Source of the DNA: Gammaproteobacteria bacterium | Lineage (GTDB): Bacteria > Pseudomonadota > Gammaproteobacteria > JACKNK01 | Assembly: GCA_024234895.1 (NCBI GenBank) | Contig: JACKNJ010000012.1 | Location: forward strand, 28,068-92,067 | Direction of reading: 5' to 3' | DNA: 64,000 nt | Shown here: positions 6,776 to 12,982 of the stretch, one piece after another | Layout of the letters: each line of letters opens with the position of its first letter | How positions within the stretch are numbered: the stretch's first letter is position 1 | Program-made: the position numbers and the translations under genes | The notes under the pieces: model-generated | Database searches by the model: none | The model's input: the letters and a program-made list of their open reading frames with translations, nothing else | Told to the model about the DNA's origin: nothing

Positions 6776-8230
6776 ATGACGCTGGGAATCCGCGCGCGGG
6801 TGTTCGGGGTGCTGCTGCTGGCGACCAGCGCGGTCGCCGGGGGCATGTACTGGTCCACGCAGACCGCTTTCGAGAGCGGTTTCGTGAACTACGTGCGCCA
6901 GCAGGAGGAACGGCGCATCGACGCGATCGCCGAGCGCCTCGAACTGTATTTCGCCGACCACGGCGATTGGCGCGAGCTGCGTGGCAACCGCCGCCTGTGG
7001 TGGCGCTTGCTGGCGGCTTCGCGAGCCAACGAGCCGCCGCCGGCGATGGCGGAGCGTCGGCGTGGTCATGACGACGACGATGACGACCATGACGACGATG
7101 AGCGCCACCATCGACCGCCCGCGCGCGCCCAGGAGGGCTTGCCGTTCCTGTTGCGCATCGGCCTGTTCGATACGGATCGTCGCCTGCTGGTTGGCCGCGT
7201 GGACGGCCCGACCGGCGAACTCGAAATGCGCGAACTGCACGCCGACGGGCGGGTGATCGGCTTCATCGGCTTCCAGCCGGAACAGCGTCTGTCGGATCGC
7301 CTGGACCGGGATTTCGCCGCCGGCCAGACGCGCGCCTTCGTCCTGATCGCGCTGCTGGCGGTGGTCATTTCGGTGGCGCTGGCGTTCCCTCTGGCGCATC
7401 GTTTCGTGCGCCCGGTGCGGGCGTTGCAGCAGGCCACCCGCAAGCTCGCCGCAGGCGATTACGCGGTCCGCGCCGAGGTCGGTGGCAACGATGAACTCGG
7501 TCGTCTGGCCCGCGATTTCAACGATCTCGCGAGTGCGCTGGCACGCACCGAGCAGCAGCGCCGCCAGTGGGTCGCGGACGTGTCGCACGAGCTGCGCACG
7601 CCATTGGCGATCCTGCGCGGCGAGATCGAGGCCCTGCAGGATGGTGTGCGCGAGGCCTCGCCGGAGGCGCTGGCGTCGCTGCATGCCGAGGCCTTGCATC
7701 TGGGGCGTCTGATCGATGATCTGTATGAACTGTCGATGTCCGATCTCGGCGCGCTGAGCTACCGCAAGGACAACATCGACGCGCTCGCCCCGCTGCGCGA
7801 CACGCTGGATGCGTTGCGCGATCGCTTCCGGCAGGCCGACATCGCCATTGACACGACCGCGCTGCCCGTCGACGCGGTGAACGTGTTCGCGGACGCCGAT
7901 CGCCTTGCCCAGCTCTACAAGAACCTGCTCAGCAACACGCTGCGCTACACCGACGCGGGCGGTGCTTTGCGGGTGAGCGCGGCGGTGCGGGAGCGGACCC
8001 TGCACATCGAACTCCAGGACAGCGCACCGGCGGTGTCCGCCGACGACATCCCGCACCTGTTCGAACGCTTCTACCGGGTCGAGGCTTCGCGCAATCGGGC
8101 CAAGGGGGGCGCCGGGCTCGGTCTGGCGGTCTGCGCCAACGTCATCGCCGCGCACGAGGGCCGCATCGAGGCGCGCCCGTCGCCGCTCGGCGGCCTGTGG
8201 ATCCACATCGAGTTGCCGATCACGCCATGA
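6776..8230 (+). CDS. Sensor histidine kinase, BaeS/CpxA-like, with Asp/His-rich sensor loop
   Basis: A 484-residue membrane kinase. Order of parts: TM1 (about 9-25), periplasmic sensor region (30-185), TM2 (187-205), HAMP, HisKA with phospho-acceptor H271 in DVSHELRTPLAIL, and a C-terminal HATPase with the N, G1 (DDIPHLF) and G2 (GGAGLGLAV) boxes. The periplasmic part carries residues 98-112 with nine Asp, four His and one Glu in 15 positions, a strong candidate metal-binding loop. The ATG at 6776 follows AAGG; a GTG at 6770 is possible. It overlaps the regulator gene by 4 bp (ATGA). Signal unknown; envelope or divalent-metal stress is my guess. Confidence 0.92.
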   Translation: MTLGIRARVFGVLLLATSAVAGGMYWSTQTAFESGFVNYVRQQEERRIDAIAERLELYFADHGDWRELRGNRRLWWRLLAASRANEPPPAMAERRRGHDDDDDDHDDDERHHRPPARAQEGLPFLLRIGLFDTDRRLLVGRVDGPTGELEMRELHADGRVIGFIGFQPEQRLSDRLDRDFAAGQTRAFVLIALLAVVISVALAFPLAHRFVRPVRALQQATRKLAAGDYAVRAEVGGNDELGRLARDFNDLASALARTEQQRRQWVADVSHELRTPLAILRGEIEALQDGVREASPEALASLHAEALHLGRLIDDLYELSMSDLGALSYRKDNIDALAPLRDTLDALRDRFRQADIAIDTTALPVDAVNVFADADRLAQLYKNLLSNTLRYTDAGGALRVSAAVRERTLHIELQDSAPAVSADDIPHLFERFYRVEASRNRAKGGAGLGLAVCANVIAAHEGRIEARPSPLGGLWIHIELPITP

Positions 8231-8904
8231 ACCCCCGCATCCTGATCGTCGAAGACGAACCCAAGCTCGCCAGCCTGCTGGCCGATTACCTGCGCCAGTC
8301 CGGTTACGACACCCATCACATCGCCAACGGCAGCGAGGTCGAGGACTGGGTGAAGGCGGAGCGGCCGGACCTGATCCTGCTCGATCTGATGCTGCCGGGT
8401 AAGGACGGCCTGTCCATCGCGCGCGATCTGCGGCGGACCAGCGAGGTGCCGATCATCATGGTCACCGCGAGGGTCGAGGAGATCGACCGGCTGCTCGGCC
8501 TGGAACTGGGCGCCGACGACTACATCTGCAAGCCGTTCAGTCCGCGCGAGGTGGTGGCGCGGGTGAAGACCGTGCTGCGGCGCTTGCAGCGTCCCGCGGC
8601 CGAAGCGGTTGATGATGGCGTCACGCTGGACGCGTCGCGTTTGCAGGTCAGTGCCGGCGGCAGCTCGCTCGAACTGACCGCCGTCGAGTTCCATCTGTTC
8701 GCGACCCTGCACGCGGAGCCGGGGCGCATCTACAGCCGCGATCAGCTCATGGACCGGATCTATCCGGATAACCGCATCGTTTCCGACCGCACCATCGACA
8801 GTCACATCAAGAAGCTGCGCCGCAAGCTGGAGAGCCTGCTTCCCGGTGAAGAACTGATTCATTCGGTTTATGGCGCCGGCTACAAATACGAGCCGCCTCG
8901 CTGA
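8227..8904 (+). CDS. OmpR-family response regulator (BaeR-like)
   Basis: A 225-residue regulator with a receiver domain (acidic pocket E9-D10, phospho-site D53 in LILLDLMLPGKDG, conserved T in MVTAR and K in CKPFSPREVV) and a winged-helix DNA-binding domain ending in SDRTIDSHIKKLRRKLE, GYKYEPPR. It starts inside the last codons of the kinase gene, so the two are translationally coupled partners. An in-frame upstream codon inside the kinase gene is not a plausible start. Targets are not visible here. Confidence 0.95.
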   Translation: MNPRILIVEDEPKLASLLADYLRQSGYDTHHIANGSEVEDWVKAERPDLILLDLMLPGKDGLSIARDLRRTSEVPIIMVTARVEEIDRLLGLELGADDYICKPFSPREVVARVKTVLRRLQRPAAEAVDDGVTLDASRLQVSAGGSSLELTAVEFHLFATLHAEPGRIYSRDQLMDRIYPDNRIVSDRTIDSHIKKLRRKLESLLPGEELIHSVYGAGYKYEPPR

Positions 8905-8918
8905 CTGGTTTCAGCTTT

Positions 8919-9162
8919 GTGGGAGCGGCGTCTCGCCGCGATCGGGGGGTTGATGATGTTGTGGACATCATCGGGTGCGGGGTTTTGGCATCCCGGGGTC
9001 GGCATGGCCTCCTGGGACACGCTGTGAATACATCCCTGTACGCTCCACGGTCGCGTCCTGCGACCTAGGGTCCCAGGAGGCCATGCCGACCCCGGGATGC
9101 CAGGAGAGGTGGGTGGAATTGAAGACGGGCCGCCGGCATTGAGCCGGCAGCCCGTCTTGTTC
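8919..9162. repeat. Structured intergenic repeat, copy 1 (complete)
   Basis: Parts in order: a REP-like palindrome (8919-8944); hairpin GATGATGT/ACATCATC (8952-8972); a perfect 32-bp inverted repeat with arms 8987-9018 and 9070-9101; between the arms two small hairpins (9029-9040 and 9049-9065); and a terminator-like hairpin (9121-9162). The same arrangement occurs at 52819-53092, and its start at 63904-64000. Between copies the stem bases change in pairs, so folding is conserved. It lies between the regulator gene and the IS110 transposase, which converge on it. It may be a non-autonomous mobile element or a structured RNA; I cannot name the family. Confidence 0.9.
9121..9162. terminator. 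Terminator-like hairpin at the 3' end of repeat copy 1
   Basis: Nested arms AAGACGGGC and GCCGGC surround an ATTGA loop and are followed by TTGTT. The first 41 nt are identical to 53049-53089 in the second copy. It can stop transcription in either direction and sits 11 bp past the transposase stop. Confidence 0.7.
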
Positions 9163-9165
9163 GTA

Positions 9166-10320
9166 GATGCTGTTATCCGAAGCAAGCCCCATGAAGGGAC
9201 GCATCGAAGGGTTTACGGGACTTGAGTACGCCGACGGCGACATGGATGAGCTTTCGCATCATGGCGCCGAGGATGACCATGGCGGGTTTGCCATTGGCCG
9301 CCAGACGCTGCCGAAAAGCGCGGCCCCAGTCGGTTCGGTAAAGGGTCACCATGGCGGGCATGTACAAGCTGGCGCGCAGCTCCGCATGACCCACCTTGGA
9401 CAACCTTGGGCGGCGCAGCACACTGCTGCCTGACTGGTGTTGACGGGGATCGAGGCCGGCGTAAGCCGCCGCCTGTCGGGTACGGGTAAAGCGCAGCGGT
9501 CCACCGAAATGGGCCAGCAACATGGCCAGGGTCTTTTCCCCGATGCCGGGGATGGAGACCAGCAGCTCACGCTGTTCACGCAAGTCCGGGTCATCGTCGA
9601 TCTTCTGCCGGATCGCGGCCTCGACGGCGGCAATGGCATCGACGAGGTAAGCCAGATGCGCCTGGATATCGGCCCGGACCCCGGCCTTGGCGACCTCCAG
9701 GCGGTTGCTCTCCTGGGTCTGCATGTCGACCAGAGCCTGACGACGACGCACCAAGGAGCGCAGTTCACGGACAGTCAGTGGCGCGGGTTGCCAGGGGGCC
9801 GGGTGCTGGGCGGCGCAGAAGCGGGCAATCAGGCGCGCGTCGACCGCGTCGGTCTTGGTACGTACCAGCGCCGCGCCCCCAAAAGCCTTGATCTGAGCTG
9901 GGTTGACGACACTCACTACCTGGCCGGCATCGGCGAGCACCTCGGCCACCGCCTCCCAGTAGGTACCGGTGGCCTCCATGCACACGTGCAAGGGCCTGGA
10001 CAGGTGCGGCGTCAGCCAAGTCACCAACGCGGTAATGCCTTTGGGTGTGTTGGCGAACACCTTGGTGCGGAATTTTCCATCGGGAAGGAGCAAGGCCACA
10101 TCCAGCTTGGCCTTGGAGACATCGATACCGAGAACGAGCAATGCGGGGTTCATCTTGCCAATCCACCTTGTCAATGCGGGCTACCGAGAGGCTCGGTGCC
10201 AAAGATGCTGTTCGATTTCCTGCAAGAGAAAAGGAACGCCAGCGCAGGATCTACGCTCCTGGCTCCAGGGCCTGAGGGTGCACACGGCGTCTGGCGTTCC
10301 GATCAGGGTCTCCCCTGACG
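9166..10320 (-). mobile_element. IS110-family insertion sequence (ends approximate)
   Basis: The element is recognised by its DEDD transposase and by a long, hairpin-rich non-coding region upstream of that gene. IS110 elements lack conventional terminal inverted repeats and usually leave no target duplication, so exact ends cannot be read from one copy. The left end must lie near the transposase stop; the right end lies somewhere between about 10200 and 10500, before rnpB. Both flanks carry sequence related to the structured repeat. Confidence 0.75.
9173..10153 (-). CDS. IS110-family DEDD transposase
   Basis: A 326-residue recombinase. The N-terminal RuvC-like DEDD domain has D11 (GIDVSKAKLDVAL), E60 (CMEATGTYWEA), and D102/D105 (KTDAVDARLIARF). 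The C-terminal Tnp20 domain has the helix-hairpin-helix IPGIGEKTLAMLL, the segment FTRTRQAAAYAGLDPRQHQ and the catalytic serine, S241 in SGSSV, the same number as in IS621. The ATG at 10153 follows AGGTGG; a TTG start 21 bases earlier gives a longer form. The frame is intact, so the element may be active. Known relatives are guided by an RNA from the element's non-coding end. Confidence 0.95.
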   Translation of the reverse strand: MNPALLVLGIDVSKAKLDVALLLPDGKFRTKVFANTPKGITALVTWLTPHLSRPLHVCMEATGTYWEAVAEVLADAGQVVSVVNPAQIKAFGGAALVRTKTDAVDARLIARFCAAQHPAPWQPAPLTVRELRSLVRRRQALVDMQTQESNRLEVAKAGVRADIQAHLAYLVDAIAAVEAAIRQKIDDDPDLREQRELLVSIPGIGEKTLAMLLAHFGGPLRFTRTRQAAAYAGLDPRQHQSGSSVLRRPRLSKVGHAELRASLYMPAMVTLYRTDWGRAFRQRLAANGKPAMVILGAMMRKLIHVAVGVLKSRKPFDASLHGACFG

Positions 10321-10330
10321 TCTTCACAAT
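10200..10330 (-). ncRNA. Candidate IS110 bridge (guide) RNA region
   Basis: The non-coding stretch upstream of the transposase start carries several stems: GGAACGCCAG (10233-10242) with CTGGCGTTCC (10291-10300); inside it CAGGA/TCCTG (10245-10261); and TCAGGG/CCCTGA just outside (about 10303-10318). In the IS110 group such a region encodes the bridge RNA whose internal loops pair with target and donor DNA. The call is by position and folding potential only; I cannot assign the guide loops. Confidence 0.35.
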
Positions 10331-10393
10331 ACAAGGGTGCGCCGTGCGCACCATGGACGCATCGCGATGCCCGATTGGTGCGCATGGCGCAAC

Positions 10394-10493
10394 CTCCGAA
10401 AAGCGCCGCGACCGGCTCAATGTCAGGCGCGGAGCTTCATTTCCCCACCTCCCGAAGCCTCGTCTCCGCTCAAGATGATGTCGGCACATCGTC
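10394..10493 (-). repeat. Degenerate inverted relative of the structured repeat
   Basis: On the minus strand this holds a palindrome GACGATGT-4 nt-ACATCATC (10474-10493), then a GGAGGTGGGGAAATGAAG string, then the loop string CATTGAGCCGG inside CCGCG/CGCGG arms followed by TTTTC. The same strings occur in the same order in the complete copies, but the 32-bp stem is absent. It lies on the far side of the IS110 gene, in opposite orientation to copy 1. Confidence 0.4.
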
Positions 10494-10582
10494 AACCCTA
10501 AAACGCCAACCGCACGCAGCGCGTCACCATTTCGAGAGGCGCCCTATGGCGCATCAGCACCCCAAAGCGGATACTCCTCACC

Positions 10583-10939
10583 GGGAGTCGGCCAGGCAGC
10601 CGCGATACCGCTTGTTCGGTATGGAGGAAAGTCCGGGCACCGCAGGGCAGAGCGCCAGGTAACGCCTGGGGGGTGTGAGCCCACGGAAAGTGCAACAGAG
10701 AGCAGACCGCCTAAGCGTCGCTTCGGCGACGCCGGTAAGGGTGAAACGGTGGGGTAAGAGCCCACCGCGCCGGTGGCAACATTCGGCGGCACGGTAAACC
10801 CCGCTCGGTGCAAGACCAAATAGGGGGACGATGGCGTGGCCCGCGCTGTCCCCGGGTAGGTCGCTTGAGGGTCGCGGTGACGCGAACCCCAGATGAATGG
10901 CTGTCCAATGACAGAACCCGGCTTATCGGTCGGCTCCCA
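10583..10939 (+). ncRNA. rnpB: RNase P RNA, bacterial type A
   Basis: The catalytic RNA of RNase P, which trims tRNA 5' ends. All universal core strings are present in order: GGAGGAAAGTCCGGGC near the 5' end, GCCAGGTAACGCCTGGGGGG, GTGCAACAGAGAGCA, GGGTAAGAGCCCACCGCG, ACGGTAAACCCC, GCAAGACCAAATAGGGG, CCGGGTAGG, AGATGAATG, and ACAGAACCCGGCTTATCGG at the 3' end. GGGAGTCG at the 5' end pairs with CGGCTCCC at the 3' end (helix P1), which sets the limits. The about 357-nt length is normal. It lies just upstream of mraZ. Confidence 0.97.
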
Positions 10940-11056
10940 CTCCACTTCGTTCCCCGTGCAATGCGGGACACAGGCCGCATTGGTGGTTTGTGTTTTAAAT
11001 TATGCACTTATCCTTTATAGCTAAGACAAAGATCGAATTGAATCCCCTAATTCACT

Positions 11057-11082
11057 GAAAAAATTCAGGTTCTGAATTTTTC
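11057..11082. terminator. A/T-rich hairpin after rnpB
   Basis: AAAAATTCAG and CTGAATTTTT form a perfect stem with a GTT loop. It lies in a markedly A/T-rich patch (about 10985-11170), unlike the GC-rich surroundings, and could end rnpB transcription or insulate the dcw promoter. Confidence 0.5.
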
Positions 11083-11169
11083 GGAATTTTGCTGCCCCCG
11101 ATTCTGGGAAGCGCCGCTAAGTCCCTGACTTCACAACAAGATTTTTTGCGTTTCAAACCCCCTTTGTTC

Positions 11170-11199
11170 TTGACACCCCTCTCGCCTCGAAACTACGCT
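11170..11199 (+). promoter_or_regulatory. Sigma-70-type promoter of the dcw operon
   Basis: TTGACA (11170-11175) lies 18 bp from TACGCT (11194-11199), about 70 bp upstream of the mraZ start. The -35 box is perfect and the -10 box is moderate. Its place directly before the MraZ-box repeats supports it. Confidence 0.65.
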
Positions 11200-11224
11200 G
11201 GGGACCAATGTGGAGCAAAAGGGA
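11200..11224 (+). promoter_or_regulatory. Candidate MraZ-binding repeats
   Basis: Three pentamers, GGGGA (11200), GTGGA (11210) and AGGGA (11220), are spaced exactly 10 bp apart. This matches the helical-phase direct repeats that MraZ binds in front of its own gene, so the dcw operon is probably autorepressed by MraZ. Confidence 0.55.
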
Positions 11225-11271
11225 ATAAAAAGGTACTCCACGGGAAAGGTAGACCACCTAGGGGGAGTCAA

Positions 11272-11733
11272 GTGTTTCGAGGCACCGTCCAGCTCAAGCT
11301 CGATGAAAAGGGCCGCATCGCGATACCTGCGAAGTATCGCGAGCGCCTGCGCGAGCTTTGTGGCGGACGACTGGTCGTCGCGCTCGGCATCGATGCGCAG
11401 AGCAACCAGGAGGAGCCCTATCTGATGGTTTATCCCGCCCCGGTCTGGGAGGACGTGGAGGCCCGCGTCAATCAGCTGCCGAGCACCAACAAGCGCGTGC
11501 AGAGCTTCAAGCGTCGCCTGATCGGCAACGCCGAGGACTGCGACATGGATGGTCAGGGTCGCGTGAATCTGCCCACCCGCCTGCTCGAGAAGGTCGGTAT
11601 CGATCGCGAGGTCGACCTGATCGGGCAGGGCAACAAGTTCGAACTCTGGGATCGCGAGACCTGGGCACGGGTCAACGCCGAGCCGGAGATCGAGAGCGAG
11701 ATGCCGGAATCGTTGGCCGGCTTCTCGTTCTGA
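11272..11733 (+). CDS. mraZ: Transcriptional regulator MraZ
   Basis: First gene of the dcw cluster; a ring-forming DNA-binding protein that represses its own operon. The 153-residue product has two AbrB-like SpoVT/MraZ repeats: GTVQLKLDEKGRIAIPAKYRE at the start and NAEDCDMDGQGRVNLPTRLLE in the second half. I chose the GTG at 11272 because it follows AGGGGGAG and gives the canonical MF(R)G start; an open frame continues upstream through the promoter and cannot be coding there. Spacing to rsmH is 23 bp. Confidence 0.95.
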   Translation: MFRGTVQLKLDEKGRIAIPAKYRERLRELCGGRLVVALGIDAQSNQEEPYLMVYPAPVWEDVEARVNQLPSTNKRVQSFKRRLIGNAEDCDMDGQGRVNLPTRLLEKVGIDREVDLIGQGNKFELWDRETWARVNAEPEIESEMPESLAGFSF

Positions 11734-11756
11734 TGGCGCGATGAAGACACGGATAC

Positions 11757-12716
11757 ATGAACCAGGGCGATTTCTCCGGACATGTACCCGTGCTGTTGCA
11801 CGAATCGGTGGATGCGTTGGCGGTTCGCCCCGACGGCATCTACCTGGACGGCACCTTCGGGCGTGGCGGTCACGCCTCGGAAGTGCTGGCGAGGCTGGGG
11901 CCGGATGGTCGGCTGCTTGCCTTTGACAAGGACCCGCAGGCGGTAGAGACCGCGCTTCGACGCTTCGGGTCCGATGAACGTTTCAGTATCGAGAGAGGCT
12001 CGTTTGCAATGTTGGCTCGGGTGGCGGATCAGCGGGGGTTGAGGGGGCGCGTCGATGGCGTGCTGCTGGACCTCGGCGTGTCCTCGCCGCAGTTCGACCA
12101 GGGTGAGCGCGGCTTCAGCTTCCTGCGCGACGGGCCGCTGGACATGCGCATGGACCCGGAAGTGGGTGAGAGCGCCGCCGATTGGCTGGCCAGGGCCCGC
12201 GAGGCGGATATCGCGCAGGTGCTGAGGGTGTTCGGTGAGGAGCGCTTCGCCAAGCGGATCGCCGGCGCCATCGTGCGCACCCGCGCCGAGTCGCCGATCC
12301 GCACCACCGCGCAACTGGCCGCGATCATCGCCGCCGCCGTGCCCAGGCATGAGCCGGGCAAGCATCCGGCCACGCGCAGCTTCCAGGCGATCCGCATCCA
12401 CATAAACAAGGAGTTGGATGATCTCGGCGAGGCGCTGGTCGCCGCGCTGGAGGTGTTGCGCCCAGGCGGTCGGCTTGCGGTGATCAGTTTCCACTCCCTC
12501 GAAGACCGCATCGTCAAGCGCTTCATCCGTGACGAGGCGCGCGGCGCCAGCCACGTGCCGGGCATGCCGGTGCCGGAGCACATGCTGCGTCGCCGCCTGC
12601 GCGCGGTCGGTAAGGAAATTCGCCCCGGCGATGCGGAACTGGCGCGCAACCCGCGTGCCCGCAGTTCCGTGCTCCGCGTCGCCGAGCGGCTCGCGGATGT
12701 CGGGGTGGCGTCATGA
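11757..12716 (+). CDS. rsmH: 16S rRNA (cytosine-1402-N4)-methyltransferase
   Basis: RsmH (MraW) methylates N4 of C1402 in 16S rRNA using S-adenosylmethionine. The 319-residue protein has the usual N terminus HVPVLLHESVDAL, the SAM motif DGTFGRGGHA, the VLLDLGVSSPQFD block and the C-terminal ISFHSLEDRIVKRFIR signature. The length is typical. It overlaps ftsL by 4 bp (ATGA), as in most gammaproteobacteria. Confidence 0.97.
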   Translation: MNQGDFSGHVPVLLHESVDALAVRPDGIYLDGTFGRGGHASEVLARLGPDGRLLAFDKDPQAVETALRRFGSDERFSIERGSFAMLARVADQRGLRGRVDGVLLDLGVSSPQFDQGERGFSFLRDGPLDMRMDPEVGESAADWLARAREADIAQVLRVFGEERFAKRIAGAIVRTRAESPIRTTAQLAAIIAAAVPRHEPGKHPATRSFQAIRIHINKELDDLGEALVAALEVLRPGGRLAVISFHSLEDRIVKRFIRDEARGASHVPGMPVPEHMLRRRLRAVGKEIRPGDAELARNPRARSSVLRVAERLADVGVAS

Positions 12717-12982
12717 ACGCGCGTGGCCTCCCGGTTGTTGCACTTGGCCTGCTCTGTCTCGCTTCGGCGTTGGCACTGGTCTATGCGCGCTACGAGAGCC
12801 GCATGTTGTTCGCGCAGTCGCAGGCGTTGTCCAGCGAGCGCGATCGACTGGATATCGAATGGCGCCGCCTGCAACTTGAGCAGGGCGCGCTGGCGACCTC
12901 GGCCCGCGTCGAAGGGATCGCCCGCGAGAAGCTGGGCATGCGCCTGCCGACCGGCGACCAGATCGTGATGGTGTGGCAATGA
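12713..12982 (+). CDS. ftsL: Cell division protein FtsL
   Basis: A small bitopic protein of the FtsQLB complex that activates FtsWI at the septum. The 89 residues comprise a short cytoplasmic tail, one membrane helix (VVALGLLCLASALALVYAR), and a periplasmic coiled coil (SQALSSERDRLDIEWRRLQLEQ) ending in the EKLGMRLPTGDQIVMV region. Sequence identity to other FtsL proteins is usually low, so position between rsmH and ftsI carries weight. It overlaps both neighbours by 4 bp. Confidence 0.93.
   Translation: MNARGLPVVALGLLCLASALALVYARYESRMLFAQSQALSSERDRLDIEWRRLQLEQGALATSARVEGIAREKLGMRLPTGDQIVMVWQ

Noticed and set aside
7072..7110. GAC/GAT run in the kinase gene as a frameshift or sequencing artefact
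   Set aside because: The frame continues correctly into TM2, HAMP and kinase domains, so the Asp-rich stretch is truly encoded.
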